A DNA stretch of 64,000 bases from Ostreococcus lucimarinus CCE9901 (GCF_000092065.1 NC_009372.1:85387-149386); one strand, 5' to 3'. Shown: positions 10,103 through 20,162, counted from the first letter of the stretch. The notes: generated from the letters alone by a model not told the origin. Numbers and translations are program-made.

Positions 10103-10458
10103 TAACGTCGACGCCGTCCAAGACTTCTTTTTTCCAAACCGTCCTTTTATTAATCGAGCTCGATGACGACGAGTCGCAGACTTTTCGTTCATCAAGAGCA
10201 ATCAAATCACGTTGGGTGAGCGATCACCGTTCACGGGCCCGCGAGGCCGGTGAGCTTTTACCATCGGTTGACCTGCGTCGTCGTCACCCGTACGCGTTGG
10301 AACAAATCATACGTGTTGTGCGTGTTGTCCACCGTCGCCGCTCGAACTGCATCCAGCGTCGACGGTGCTCGTTGTTGTGTTTGACTTTATTACATTTCTC
10401 TCATCGGTCCTACGTAATACTTTGGCTGACATGAATTAATTTAATAACCACAAGAAAT
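10103..10458. other. Convergent 3' region between BCCT and MYB genes
   Basis: No ORF of note. The stretch becomes AT-rich near 10420-10460, next to the stop of the MYB gene, as expected for 3' ends of two convergent transcripts. Confidence 0.5.
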
Positions 10459-11085
10459 TTACTTTACGAAACCGTCGTCGTCCGCGCGCCGCGTCCGCGC
10501 GTTCGCGTCGTTCATCTTGAAAACACCCGCGAGATACCGATAGATGAATCCAGAGTACGGTACCACCGCTCGCCGGTCTCTCGCTCGCGACGCGTCGCCG
10601 ACGGCGGTGGACGTCGTGCGACGTTCTGCGTCGGGAACGCGCATGGCCTCCGACGCGCCCGGGACGTAGTTTTCGTCGCGCGTCGTCTTCGTGTCACCGC
10701 CACGTCCGACCGATTTCTTTGACGCCTTCACCGACTTGAGGAAATGCTTTTGCGCGTGCGATCTGATTTGCGCCGCCGTCCTCGTCCCGACGTGTGTTTC
10801 GATCCGTTTCCAGTCGCGATCGTACAACTCGAGCGCGCGTAAAAACTTGTCGTGTTCGATCCTCGTCCACGGCGCGCGCGTCTTCGTTCGCACGTACGGT
10901 TTTCGCGGTTTCTTTGAACGCATCAGCGGCGCGCGCGCCGTGGTGGCTCTCGCCCGCGCGGCTTCGTTCTCGCTCGCGATTTTTCGTACGGCGGCGTCGA
11001 CGAGCGCCCGCACCGAGAGCGACGACGACGACGACGGCGACGTCGTCGCGTGTTTTTCGCTGTTTGGGCGGTCGTCGTTCGTCAT
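10459..11085 (-). CDS. REVEILLE/LHY-like single-repeat MYB transcription factor (RVE8/LCL type)
   Basis: The 208-residue product has one MYB repeat at about residues 64-115: [16 protein letters not shown], then [20 protein letters not shown], then the hallmark [10 protein letters not shown] (SHAQKYF class). This class includes the plant clock factors CCA1, LHY and REVEILLE, which bind the evening element. Near the C-terminus [14 protein letters not shown] matches the short LCL motif (aromatic-hydrophobic FIGSVF type) that separates RVE4/6/8 from CCA1/LHY. The N-terminus is Ser-rich and the C-terminus basic. It should act in the nucleus on light- or clock-controlled genes. A TATA box lies about 120 bases upstream on the minus strand. 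Confidence 0.9.
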   Translation of the reverse strand: MTNDDRPNSEKHATTSPSSSSSLSVRALVDAAVRKIASENEAARARATTARAPLMRSKKPRKPYVRTKTRAPWTRIEHDKFLRALELYDRDWKRIETHVGTRTAAQIRSHAQKHFLKSVKASKKSVGRGGDTKTTRDENYVPGASEAMRVPDAERRTTSTAVGDASRARDRRAVVPYSGFIYRYLAGVFKMNDANARTRRADDDGFVK

Positions 11086-11204
11086 CGGCGACGGCGCGTC
11101 GGCGTCTGCCGCGTGACGAACTACAAACGCCCGATGAGACTCCGAGAAGACGACGACGCGCGCGGACGCGCGTCCAATCTCCAGGGCGCGTCGTCATACA
11201 ACCA

Positions 11205-11213
11205 CTTTATATA
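11205..11213 (-). promoter_or_regulatory. TATA box for the MYB gene
   Basis: On the minus strand the sequence reads TATATAAAG, close to the plant consensus TATAWAAR, about 120 bases upstream of the MYB start codon at 11085. It sits in a short AT-rich patch inside GC-rich DNA, next to a 16-bp perfect palindrome AATAATTCGAATTATT at 11215-11230 that could be an operator. Confidence 0.55.
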
Positions 11214-11339
11214 GAATAATTCGAATTATTATACTGCCTCAAAATCAATATAATGACGACACGCATACCAGTTTACCGTAGAAATGGTAATAGCCCTTTC
11301 GCCAATCGAAGCTCGCGGGTAAGGTCGGTCGATACACAC

Positions 11340-12108
11340 ACGTCACGTTTCCTCAGGCTGAGAGCGCCACGCCTTTTGACGCGAGCGATACTGCCTTGAG
11401 CCTTTCTTCACGAGTTTCACCGTAGCGCATCGCACAAGAAAACACAAAAACTCAGCCCTGCGTAGACAGACGAGGGTGGCGCCGGAGTATGACGGCGAAA
11501 CGCGCCGCACGAGTTCAACGGGTTTCTCTCCAGAGCACTGGAACGGCGCGTTTTTTGTCGCGAATCCACGCAGCCCTTCTCTACCGCCGTAAAAGGTAAG
11601 TGCTTGTTGAAAAGCCGTGATTGCTTGCTGCTGCGTTGTCGCGTCAGCCGCTTCGCGCACGTATAAGCCCGCCGCGAGCCGTGAAAGTAAACGGGTACTC
11701 CGTGATGAGCGCTGTTTTTGGAAATCGGGATCCTCGTGGCTCCCAACGTTGTTAGCGAAAGGATGGAACGTGCATTCAGACCGTCGCCGTGTTCGGCTCC
11801 CGTATATTTGCCACGCACTCGTCGTGCGTATACTTCACCTTGTAGTAGGGGTCGTTTTGCTTGCGCTGGTTCGCAACGAAACCCCGGCCGCGACCACGTC
11901 GAGCACACGATCGTTGCCGTGATAACCTGCGATGGTTGCGCGTAAAATGCGAGCAGCGCACCGCAGCGAAGGCAGCACCGCTCAACGCGTACCGGAGAAA
12001 GGTATACGAAGCGATCGCCGCGGGCGTCGCGAGATACGTTTGGTATCCTAGTTTGAGCGGTCTATCGGCGTCGTAGAAAACTTCCGGGGCGGGGAGTATG
12101 GAGTTCAT
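11340..12108 (-). other. Possible frameshifted or spliced gene for a small membrane protein
   Basis: The minus-strand ORF at 12108-11776 begins MNSILPAPEVFYDADRPLKL, then TYLATPAAIASYTFLRYALS, and ends NDPYYKVKYTHDE...REPNTATV. The start and end look like real protein with a membrane helix, but the middle (SRQRSCARRGRGRG) does not; another frame there reads LLAFYAQPSQVITATIV, which fits better. Downstream, another minus-strand frame reads LAAGLYVREAADATTQQQAI and then TAFQQALTFYGG. One gene with small introns or indels could explain all of this. A small organelle membrane protein is a guess; I do not recognise the family. Confidence 0.3.
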
Positions 12109-12387
12109 TCAGCCAATGCTTACTCGCCGTAGTCGGTTCATCTGTCGACATGCGTGCTGTGACTCAGGATGCGCGGCAGTGGCGCGTATCGTTAGACTTG
12201 CGACGGTGTGTCTCGCCAGAAATCAAAAGCACACATTTATTGAGTCGGGATGGCGTGGTGTTGTAAGTATTTACGTGGATTTAGCTCATGGCTATTAAAT
12301 GCACGCCGAGGAAGTATGCCACACATACGACGCATCGTGAGTGCGACAAATCTAACATTGCTACCGCGAGAACGTTCGAGTGTGTCT

Positions 12388-13314
12388 TCAAATCAGCGCG
12401 ACGCCAGGAGACCACGGAAAGCGTCCCGCGAATCGTCGCCGAGGACACGCGTCTAAATACGTCCAAAACGATTTGAGTGATTTCACCGTTGAGCTATATG
12501 ACGCGCGTTCGTTGAACGGATCCAGTGCTTGCCCCGTCGACCCGACGTCGTTTCGACACCCGTACGGATCGCGCGCGAACGCATCGCACGCTTTCGCTTC
12601 GCGCGTCGCCAGTTCGTTTTCGTTCACCGCCGCGGTACCGATGTAGGTCATATTGCTCCAGGAATACCCCATCGCGTCGAGATGAAGCTTTTCGAACCGC
12701 GCGCGCTCGACGTGAAACCCGACGACGGTGATCTTTGAAGGAAACTTTCGAGCGAGTTGAAAGAACCGACACACGCTGAATAACGCGTGCTCGAACCCGT
12801 CGTTCGCGTGTTCTTCCGTGAACGTCCTAGACTCGACCTTCGCGTCGACGCCGAACCAATCGTTCGCCCTGGCGACTTGCCAATACGAGCTCGCCCGAGT
12901 CATCACCGCGCCGGCGTCGATTGATTTTCCTCCACTGAAAACGAGCACTGCGTGTGGGTTCCTCGCTGCCTCGCGAACACCGATCTCGATGTGTTCGACC
13001 AGCGACCGTACGTATCCTTCCGACGACGTTTGATCGCGCTCTAAAGCCCAGTCGCCCGGGTCTTCCGCGGCTTTCGCGAAATCGCTACCCAAGTAAACCG
13101 CGCGCGCGGGAACGACGACGAGCTCGTCCACGTCCGTCACCGCGGGCACTATCTTCTTCTCCTGTGCGCTCAGTCGCATCACCGTGTGCGTGATCGCTGC
13201 TCGCGGCGCATGATTCGTCCTCCTGAGCGCTTCTATCGTGACGCAACACACGCACAGAAGAAACCAGAGCGAACGTTCGAGGTTAAGAATCCTCGTCGCG
13301 CGCTTCGCCCACAT
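12388..13314 (-). CDS. DUF218-like conserved eukaryotic membrane protein
   Basis: I chose the ATG at 13314 (308 residues); the longer frame starts with GTG at 13344. Residues about 12-30 form a membrane helix (WFLLCVCCVTIEAL). The rest matches the eukaryotic DUF218/YdcF-type family: LVVVPARAVYLG at the start of the fold, DPGDWALERDQ, NPHAVLVFSGGKS, a Glu-rich TEEHANDGFEHALFSVCRFF helix, and ITVVGFHVERARFEKLH. Homologues of this type are known in fungi and plants as conserved proteins without a clear role; bacterial relatives act at the cell envelope. It faces away from the DNA methyltransferase gene and the two share about 230 bases of promoter. Confidence 0.75.
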   Translation of the reverse strand: MWAKRATRILNLERSLWFLLCVCCVTIEALRRTNHAPRAAITHTVMRLSAQEKKIVPAVTDVDELVVVPARAVYLGSDFAKAAEDPGDWALERDQTSSEGYVRSLVEHIEIGVREAARNPHAVLVFSGGKSIDAGAVMTRASSYWQVARANDWFGVDAKVESRTFTEEHANDGFEHALFSVCRFFQLARKFPSKITVVGFHVERARFEKLHLDAMGYSWSNMTYIGTAAVNENELATREAKACDAFARDPYGCRNDVGSTGQALDPFNERASYSSTVKSLKSFWTYLDACPRRRFAGRFPWSPGVALI

Positions 13315-13543
13315 CCGAGCGTATCGAGTGAACGCATACGTCACGCGATCGCGGACTCGCGATGCGTACGTCGACGCGTTCGGCGCCGCGACGTCGTCGA
13401 CTCGTCGGCGGACGCGCGCGCGTGTCCTTCGTCGCGCGCTGTGCAGGGCCGGAGTTTTTCACGCCCTCGGCTGCGTCAAACAAAAACCCGTCCTCCGAAA
13501 CACACCGGCGTCCTCACACCGCCGCGCTCGCGGCGTCGCCTCG

Positions 13544-15880
13544 ATGCGTCTGCGCGTCGCGTCGCTCTTCTCCGGCATCGGCGGTCTCGATCTCGGGCTC
13601 GAGCGCGCCGGACACGACGTGGTGTTGCGCGTCGAGCGCGACGCGCACTGTCGCGAGTTGCTTCGACGGCAATACCCCGACGGCGCGCTCATGGACGACG
13701 TCGCCGCCGTCATGCCGCGCGATCTCGACGGCGTCGATCTGCTCGCCGCCGGGTTCCCGTGCAACGATTGCTCGTTCGAAAACGCGGCGCGACCGGGTTT
13801 GGAACACGGCCGCGACACGCGTCTCGTGCGACACGTCTTTCGCCTGCTTCGCGAGAGACGCGTGGAGTGGGTGCTCCTGGAGAACGTCGTCGGGCTTTTG
13901 CGTTGGCACAGGCGGCGTCGTCGGAACGAGCGCCAGGGAGAGAACACGTCGCGGTCGCGCGATGCGCGTGCGCGGCCGCCGGCGATCGATCACATCGTCA
14001 CCGAATTCGAAAAACTCGGCTACCGCTGGGCGTATCGCGTGGTCGATTTGCTCGCCTTTGGCGTGCCGCACAAGCGCCGACGCGTCTTCATCGTCGCGAG
14101 CGCGCACGGCGACCCGCGAGACGTGCTTCTGAGTCAAGACTCGCAGTGTCAAGGCCGGTGCGAGACTTTCGCGGCGCACGCGCGCGTCCACCGCCGTCGG
14201 TGTTACGACTGCTTCAACGCGCCGCCGCGCGACGCCGCGACGGTCGAAGCCGTGTCCATCGACGTCGGCGAGAACAGACGACCGCCTCTGCGCGACATTT
14301 GCCAGTGCTTGACGACGTCGAACGGGCGGCGGACGTGCGTGGTGACGCGCGCGGCGAACGACGCGCGCGAGACGTCGACGACGCGCGCGCTCGCCGTCGA
14401 GGACGCCGAACGCCTGATGGGATTCGAGCCGGGGTACACCGCGTCGTGCTACCCGATCGCCGACGCCAACGGGCGCGCGCCGATGAGTTTCAACGTCGAC
14501 GCGCAAACGCGCAAACGGTTCGCGTTGTTGGGGCTCGCGTGCGCGGTGCCTCAGAGTGCGTGGCTCGGCGAGCGCCTGCGAAACCCGTACGCCGTCAAGT
14601 TTCCGTACGCCGCGCTGTGCGCGCCGTTCCGCCGCGCGTGTCCGGGCGGGGACGACGACGACCAGGAAGGCGCGTGGCCGCTCGCAGCGTACAACGTATT
14701 CGAGCTCGACGACGCGGACGAGCCGAGATGGAAAAGCCGCCGACGCGCGCCGAAGACGCTCTCGGAATCCCCCGTCGTGCGCGCGTTCGTGCCGCTGGGT
14801 GAGTTTTTGAAGTTTCAACGTCGCGCGCGGGACGTCGATCCCGAAACTTTGCGCACGTACGCGCGGCGACTCCGCGCGAGCGGCCACGACGACGTCGACG
14901 AGCTCGTGCGTCTCGCGTTGCTCGGCGACGAGCGACGCGATGGCAAGCGTCGGCGGATCGCGGCGCCGCACGTCGGTACTACCGTTCGTCGCGCCGAATC
15001 CGTCTGGTCGTCGAGCGACGACGAACGCGATGATTCCCGAGACGACGATGCGATGCCGACGTTCGGCGCGCGCGCGTGGGTGCGGTGGCGAGGCAAACGC
15101 GGCGACGTGGCGACGCGTTGGCCGTGTCTCGTGCTCGACGCGGGCGAAGATGGGGTGCGAGGCGTGACGACGCATCGCCACGTGGTATTTTTCGACGCCG
15201 CGCGTTCGCACGCGCGCGTCAGATCGACGGATATCGTCGGCCGATTTGGTGGAGACGACGACGACGGCGACAATATATCAGAACGCGCGGACATCGTCGG
15301 CGCGATCGAGCGCGCGAGGGTGTGGAAACGCGACGATCGAAATCACGAGTACGACCCGATCGCGTGGTCGTTTCGCGAACCGACGGCGTGTCTCGAGTGC
15401 GCAACGTGTCGCGAAGACGCGCCGCCCGCGGTGTCGACGCCCGATCGCAGTCGCGGCGGCAACGACGGTGTGTTGTCGCGAAGTCTTCGATCGAGCTTTG
15501 CGTCGGATTCAAAAACATCATCATCATCGAAGTGTCCGCAAGCGACGGAAATAATTCCTCGCGCGCGCCTCGGGCACGTCGGCGCGACGCTCGCGTTGCG
15601 CCGCGGCGACGCCGTCGGACGAAGACTGCGCGTGTTTTGGCCCATCGAAAACGCGTTTTTCGCGGGCACGATCGCGGCGTTCGACAAACAAACGTACACG
15701 TTTCGCGTCGATTACGACGACGGCGACGTCGAGGTGGCGTTCAAGCCGTGGATGGAGTCGGTGTGGCCGCTGAGGGGTGAAGATGAGTTCGCGACGTGTG
15801 GGGTGAAAACCCCTCGTGCGATCACACCATTCAATCAAAACACGCCAGAAATCTGCGAAGCACCAAAGACTCACTTTTAA
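13544..15880 (+). CDS. Cytosine-5 DNA methyltransferase with PWWP-like and Tudor-like tail
   Basis: From the ATG at 13544 (which fits directly onto motif I) the product has 778 residues. The catalytic part holds motif I SLFSGIGGLDLGLE (7-20), motif IV GFPCNDCS with catalytic Cys73, motif VI ENV (113-115) and motif VIII KRRRVF (177-182); RLMGFEPGY and ACAVPQSAW follow near 290-340 as motifs IX and X. It is a compact, Dcm-like type rather than MET1 or CMT. The tail has a PWWP-like stretch (about 505-565: ARAWVRWRGK, RWPCLVLDAGEDG) and a Tudor-like one (about 688-745: GRRLRVFWPIENAFFAGTI, VDYDDGDVE), so it may read chromatin. A longer frame begins at 13238 but overlaps the divergent DUF218 gene. 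The recognition sequence is unknown. Confidence 0.88.
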   Translation: MRLRVASLFSGIGGLDLGLERAGHDVVLRVERDAHCRELLRRQYPDGALMDDVAAVMPRDLDGVDLLAAGFPCNDCSFENAARPGLEHGRDTRLVRHVFRLLRERRVEWVLLENVVGLLRWHRRRRRNERQGENTSRSRDARARPPAIDHIVTEFEKLGYRWAYRVVDLLAFGVPHKRRRVFIVASAHGDPRDVLLSQDSQCQGRCETFAAHARVHRRRCYDCFNAPPRDAATVEAVSIDVGENRRPPLRDICQCLTTSNGRRTCVVTRAANDARETSTTRALAVEDAERLMGFEPGYTASCYPIADANGRAPMSFNVDAQTRKRFALLGLACAVPQSAWLGERLRNPYAVKFPYAALCAPFRRACPGGDDDDQEGAWPLAAYNVFELDDADEPRWKSRRRAPKTLSESPVVRAFVPLGEFLKFQRRARDVDPETLRTYARRLRASGHDDVDELVRLALLGDERRDGKRRRIAAPHVGTTVRRAESVWSSSDDERDDSRDDDAMPTFGARAWVRWRGKRGDVATRWPCLVLDAGEDGVRGVTTHRHVVFFDAARSHARVRSTDIVGRFGGDDDDGDNISERADIVGAIERARVWKRDDRNHEYDPIAWSFREPTACLECATCREDAPPAVSTPDRSRGGNDGVLSRSLRSSFASDSKTSSSSKCPQATEIIPRARLGHVGATLALRRGDAVGRRLRVFWPIENAFFAGTIAAFDKQTYTFRVDYDDGDVEVAFKPWMESVWPLRGEDEFATCGVKTPRAITPFNQNTPEICEAPKTHF

Positions 15881-15996
15881 ACGCTTTGGTTGTGGCGTAT
15901 AACCAACGATGGAGGAAACTTCAACAACACGTCAACTCTGCTCGCGCGTTGTTTTCTCAAAGCGCTTTGACGAAGACTATCTCAATGCGAAACTTG

Positions 15997-16914
15997 TCAG
16001 CAGTTGACAAAAAATAGTTTACAAAGATTTCGCGCGCGCTCGATGACTTCCATTTCGTCGTGCGTAGCGGCGAACTCCAATTCAGGCCACGTCACTAGAG
16101 GCGCGCGCTTTCCCGCGTGCGCGTTATGATTCTTTCGTCGTTCGATGGCGCCTTTGAAATCCAAGTCTTCACACCCGATGAAATGAGAACGCGCGCATAA
16201 CATTTCGAACAGTTTTGAATCGTTCGCGTCCTCAATTTTGAACCAACATTCCGCCGCTTCGTATCCAAGATTTGTGTATGTCGTCCACCACTCTAAACAT
16301 TGCACGTCGTGTCGCAAAGAGTTGAAAACGCTTATGTTGACCTCAAAATCGCGACGAATGTCCTTACCAGCCATTTCAGAGTTGAAATTTGTATCAAATT
16401 GCCACTTCGTTCCTCTGCAGCTGCGTATCACTTGGAGCGGATGTCGAACGATGAGGAAAGTATTCGTGAATACTTCGATTGATCTAATGGGAAATTGTGG
16501 TGAACTCGCCAGCCAGTTTGAGCTTCCGTTCACTCCGAATGTCTCGTGACCTATGTCTACGCCAACATCGCGAAATACTTGAGATACAAAGCCGGTTCCT
16601 GAATAGCCGGCTCCGGTTATGAGAGCTGCGGACGCGATTGCGGATTTGTCGCCCACCCGTACCGGTTTTGAACGACGTCGGAACGACGTCTCGCTGAGAG
16701 CATCTTCTGAGAGACATTGGTCTAGGCATGCGGCACAAACCGTTTCTGATGCAGTAACAAAGAACGAATCGTTCAAATTAACGTACCCCGTTAGCAATAA
16801 GGCGAGAATAGTCGACAGAAATCCACCGACCCTGGTAAAGCGCTCTCTGACTTTGACGAGCGAATACTCGTCACGAGTGACTCGAACTTCACACGCCAGC
16901 GGCGATTCGATCAT
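15997..16914 (-). CDS. Sulfotransferase-like type II membrane protein
   Basis: The 305-residue protein has a short cytosolic tail and one membrane helix at about 30-45 (FLSTILALLLTGYV). A P-loop-like sequence ITGAGYSGTGFVSQVF (about 99-114) matches the 5'-phosphosulfate loop that binds PAPS, and FLIVRHPLQVIRSCRGTKW (about 152-170) matches the 3'-phosphate loop with its Arg and Ser. These two elements in this order define sulfotransferases, which move sulfate from PAPS to sugars in the Golgi. The gene is the first of the low-GC glycan region and stands 3' to 3' with the DNA methyltransferase gene. The acceptor is unknown. Confidence 0.7.
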   Translation of the reverse strand: MIESPLACEVRVTRDEYSLVKVRERFTRVGGFLSTILALLLTGYVNLNDSFFVTASETVCAACLDQCLSEDALSETSFRRRSKPVRVGDKSAIASAALITGAGYSGTGFVSQVFRDVGVDIGHETFGVNGSSNWLASSPQFPIRSIEVFTNTFLIVRHPLQVIRSCRGTKWQFDTNFNSEMAGKDIRRDFEVNISVFNSLRHDVQCLEWWTTYTNLGYEAAECWFKIEDANDSKLFEMLCARSHFIGCEDLDFKGAIERRKNHNAHAGKRAPLVTWPELEFAATHDEMEVIERARNLCKLFFVNC

Positions 16915-17432
16915 TTGAGATCACCACACATTGCCATAGCCATAAAATCGTCAGTGAATGACGCACACGAACGGTTCTGTGTGACTTGCACGGCTGCACG
17001 GCCCAACAGGGGCGACGGTTCGATTGTTTTTACAGCTTCATTTATTACATACGAAAAGAGGCAGCTTTGCGTTGAGGCGACTTGAACCTAAGCTTTTCAT
17101 CTCCACTAGGCCACACCAATGTTCGCGTCGCAGTAGACGTGCAGGACAGACATTCGAATCGGTGCAACGTCGCGCTGTGAGTGGAAAGAACGACGCGGAG
17201 TGGTACGCCTCGATGAATCGTCACACTCTGTCTTATGATGCGCGGATTCACGCGCTGTCGGCGTTCATCGCACGAGTTCTGCTCGCACGCAAATGCGAAG
17301 GCGTACCAAAAGCTATTTCGTGTAGCCCTTTGACAACGACTGGAGGATGGCTGTGCGACCGTTTGGCGCTCGACGCGATTTCCAATTCTGTGTCGATCAC
17401 CCTAAGTAAATCGTAATCTTCTTGTGGGAACG
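16915..17432. other. Gene-free stretch, 518 bp
   Basis: No supported gene. A minus-strand segment near 17080-17120 carries words resembling tRNA A and B boxes, but no cloverleaf can be folded (see rejected items). Confidence 0.5.
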
Positions 17433-18542
17433 TCAGGAATACGTGCTGCACAATTCTGTGACTTGTGCTTTTGCAGACGCGTCGTGAAGTGGATTCACCT
17501 TTAACCAATGCTTGCAGCGAGTACAGTAAATGTCGGTTTGGTTGTCGGTTGTTTTGGCGTTCCAATCTCGTTCCAATCTCGCGCCGATGTCCAGTTCTTC
17601 TGTATCTGAAATCGATTCAACGAAATCTAAGAGTAAATAACATTTGTACCCTTGAAGTCGGATGATTTCCTCCATTAACTCAATCGCTCTGTGAAGACTA
17701 AAGCTCGTGCGCTCGCGATACCACACCGCGGTGTACTCAAAAAACACATTTTTCACCGTTTTCGTTCTGAAGATGCGCATGCCGGACGACAAGACGCTCA
17801 GTTCATTACCTTCCGTATCTATGGCCAATATTTCAACGTCGTCATCATTCAAAGGGATGTCATCGAGCGCGATTGACGACACGATTTTGTGTCCAGCGCC
17901 GACGCCTTCGGCGTGTGTGTGAAACGTGCCAGAGCAAGTGTTGATCGGGGTGTCGATCGCGATCGGCACATCGCTGACGTAGTTGTTATACAACGAAACC
18001 CGTCTGACGAACTGCCGTGGGTACAAGGAAAACGTTTCCTGAATGCCAGAAACACAGAGAGGCAGAGGTTCTACGGCGTACACTCGGTACCCGCTGAGCA
18101 TGAAAATCACGCAGAAAAAGCATTCATGCGCTCCGATGTTTATTGTTGCACCTCTACCACGGGACACACTAGAAATCGCATTAGATTTGTATTCGACTGG
18201 CGTCGAAGCCAATAGATTGCGCAGAATTTGTTGAATTTTCAATTCGCCTCCGTTCACTGGTAACCACTCAAACGTGTCTTCCCTCTTCAGCACGATAGGG
18301 AGATTTACGTAACCGTACACTTCAGTTTTTACGTCCGCCTTGTCTTTGACGAGGGTATGCGTGTCTTCGACGCCGTTTAAGGTGATTTCGCTGATGTTGG
18401 TGTGGCGAGGCGTGAAAACGACCTCTTGTTCGGGGCTCGCTGACACGCTGTAGTTGACACCACGTCGGAGCAGCGTAGGAATAATAAAGAGCGAAAGGAG
18501 AAGCGTATGTTTCGCACGCACTGAAACTTGCAGACTCTGCAT
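17433..18542 (-). CDS. FkbM-type methyltransferase, Golgi-anchored
   Basis: The 369-residue product has an N-terminal signal anchor (about 11-27, TLLLSLFIIPTLL) and a Rossmann-type SAM domain of the FkbM family: INIGAHECFF (motif I, with His for the more usual Asn), YRVYAVEPLP (SAM-ribose acid), DDIPLNDDDVEILAIDTEG then NELSVLSSG, the standard FkbM core where a metal or substrate acid (IDTEGNE) sits. FkbM enzymes O-methylate sugars and polyketides. With neighbouring glycosyltransferases, methylation of a cell-surface glycan is the likely role. The Cys-x2-Cys near the C-terminus (YCTRCKHW) may be a small metal knuckle. Confidence 0.8.
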   Translation of the reverse strand: MQSLQVSVRAKHTLLLSLFIIPTLLRRGVNYSVSASPEQEVVFTPRHTNISEITLNGVEDTHTLVKDKADVKTEVYGYVNLPIVLKREDTFEWLPVNGGELKIQQILRNLLASTPVEYKSNAISSVSRGRGATINIGAHECFFCVIFMLSGYRVYAVEPLPLCVSGIQETFSLYPRQFVRRVSLYNNYVSDVPIAIDTPINTCSGTFHTHAEGVGAGHKIVSSIALDDIPLNDDDVEILAIDTEGNELSVLSSGMRIFRTKTVKNVFFEYTAVWYRERTSFSLHRAIELMEEIIRLQGYKCYLLLDFVESISDTEELDIGARLERDWNAKTTDNQTDIYCTRCKHWLKVNPLHDASAKAQVTELCSTYS

Positions 18543-18839
18543 GACCCAAGCGTCGTTCCGGTGAGTGACGTTCGCTGTATGTCGAGCTGTTCTATGTTAA
18601 GTCAAACTGATATGAAGCTCATCAGTTATCGCGTCCTTGAAGAAAAATCTAATAATACGTCGAATAAACCAGTCACGGCTCGTTGCGTATCGGTACTTGA
18701 AAGTGCGCGCATATACAAGTGTACTTTACACTTCAAAATGTTTTCAACGCCTGGAGTGATATTGCTACAAAATTCACCTACTAGATCAGCCACTCGCCTC
18801 GTTTGCGAAGCGAGAGCTTTCGCCGGTGTCTGCGAGCAT

Positions 18840-20162
18840 CTAACGCTCTCCTGGTAGTATCGTTGCGCGTTGATCTATCGCTTGCCCTGTTGGATCCCAG
18901 GAAGGGTATCTCGTCATATTCGATAAGCGCAACGCCAAGGGCGTGTAAAATTGCTCGGCGTTCTCACCGGCTTTGACGAGCTCGTCGACCCTTCTCATGC
19001 GCGCGCCATACGCGCGTACTGGATCGTTCAAACAAAACAATCGCAATTCTTGCATCGTTTGTTCACAAGTCTTATTTGTACCGCTCTTAATGTTTCCTAT
19101 GAAGTCATCGAATCCACCGTATTCCGTCGCCGTCATCATTTTTAGGATATACTGAGGCGGGAAACAATAATTCGTCGCGTGGAATCCTCGACCGAGAACG
19201 TGTTCCATGCGCCCTCGAGGAAGGAGCATTTGGTCGAGGCGATTCGCTACGGTCACACCGGGATCACCGAGCGTCCACGGCATGTTACGCGCCGGAAAGT
19301 CGGATCGAAATGCGAAATTTAGGTTTCCGTACGGAAACCAAATGCCGAAATTACCCGGCAACGCCGTTTCGCAGCGCGCTGCTTTCCAAACGTCTTCCCT
19401 CGCCGGTATCTCGTCCACGTGACCAAAAATAACGAGCGTTTTCTCGTCGTAGCGTTTGGCGAGTTCCCGCGCTATGGCGCTCTCTTTCTCTGCTTCGAAT
19501 TGGAAATTGACCCCGTTCGGCGCCGCGGCGCCGGCTTGCGCGTGTTTGAAAATTTCCACCTTGTCGCGAATCGATTCAAACCTCGCCGTCTGTAATAATG
19601 ATTCAAGCGCGTCAAAAGTGGCTTCGCCTTTGTGCGTGACGTTCGACGTCACGGCGATAAACTTATCGACGACAGGGTGTAATTCGTACAGACGAATCTC
19701 CAACGTATCGACTTCGCCGCCGCCGAAGAGGAAAACATCCACAATATTCCTAGGTTCGTCTAAAGTTTTGCCAGCGTCGCACTCGAATTGAACGCTTGAT
19801 GCGGGTTGTAATGCTATGGAGGAATCGTCATAATCTGTGGGACTCAGAGCCGACGGAAACTGCGCGCGCGTGAGCAGTTCGATCACCCGACGGTGATCGC
19901 TCGATATGCGAACCAACTCTTCACACAGATCACTCGATGGCGCTAACGGTTCATTGAACGCACGAGGCGTGTTCTCATCTGCCGTTTCGCTCACGCTCGC
20001 GTCGATCGATTCACTCTGGTCACCTACTGTGCCGTTCACCGTGACTCCTGTGATGCGAACCAACTCTCGTGGAAAGTCGAAATCGACGTAGAGGTGCACG
20101 TACGCGTAAGTCAGCGTGACGACGACGAAAGCGACGATCTGAAACGCGCGCAGCTGTCTCAT
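18840..20162 (-). CDS. GT17-like N-acetylglucosaminyltransferase (MGAT3 type)
   Basis: The 440-residue protein has a signal anchor at about 7-25 (QIVAFVVVTLTYAYVHLYV), a variable Ser/Glu stem, and a GT17 catalytic domain from about 140. VDVFLFGGGEVDTLEIRLYE and then LHPVVDKFIAVTSNVTHKG match the family opening (FNNELDLLEIRLNEL, then VVDxFVLVES). IFGHVDEIPAREDVW has the expected His-x-Asp-Glu metal site. GT17 enzymes add bisecting beta-1,4-GlcNAc to N-glycans in animals; in algae several copies occur and the acceptor is unproven. It diverges from a nucleotide-sugar transporter with only 216 bases between, suggesting joint control. Confidence 0.8.
   Translation of the reverse strand: MRQLRAFQIVAFVVVTLTYAYVHLYVDFDFPRELVRITGVTVNGTVGDQSESIDASVSETADENTPRAFNEPLAPSSDLCEELVRISSDHRRVIELLTRAQFPSALSPTDYDDSSIALQPASSVQFECDAGKTLDEPRNIVDVFLFGGGEVDTLEIRLYELHPVVDKFIAVTSNVTHKGEATFDALESLLQTARFESIRDKVEIFKHAQAGAAAPNGVNFQFEAEKESAIARELAKRYDEKTLVIFGHVDEIPAREDVWKAARCETALPGNFGIWFPYGNLNFAFRSDFPARNMPWTLGDPGVTVANRLDQMLLPRGRMEHVLGRGFHATNYCFPPQYILKMMTATEYGGFDDFIGNIKSGTNKTCEQTMQELRLFCLNDPVRAYGARMRRVDELVKAGENAEQFYTPLALRLSNMTRYPSWDPTGQAIDQRATILPGER

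Noticed and set aside
13238-13543. Upstream 102-codon extension of the DNA methyltransferase
   Set aside because: It overlaps the start of the divergent DUF218 gene and has no conserved sequence; motif I begins right after the ATG at 13544.
13186-14802. 538-codon plus-strand ORF over the DNA methyltransferase
   Set aside because: It is an Arg-rich shadow in another frame of the methyltransferase gene, caused by high GC.
17075-17130. Possible tRNA on the minus strand, with TGGCCTAGTGG (A-box-like), GGTTCAAGTCG (B-box-like) and a nearby TTTT
   Set aside because: The boxes are only about 14 bases apart, there is no anticodon arm, and neither the acceptor nor the T stem pairs. Permuted tRNAs known in these algae were considered but no second half was found.
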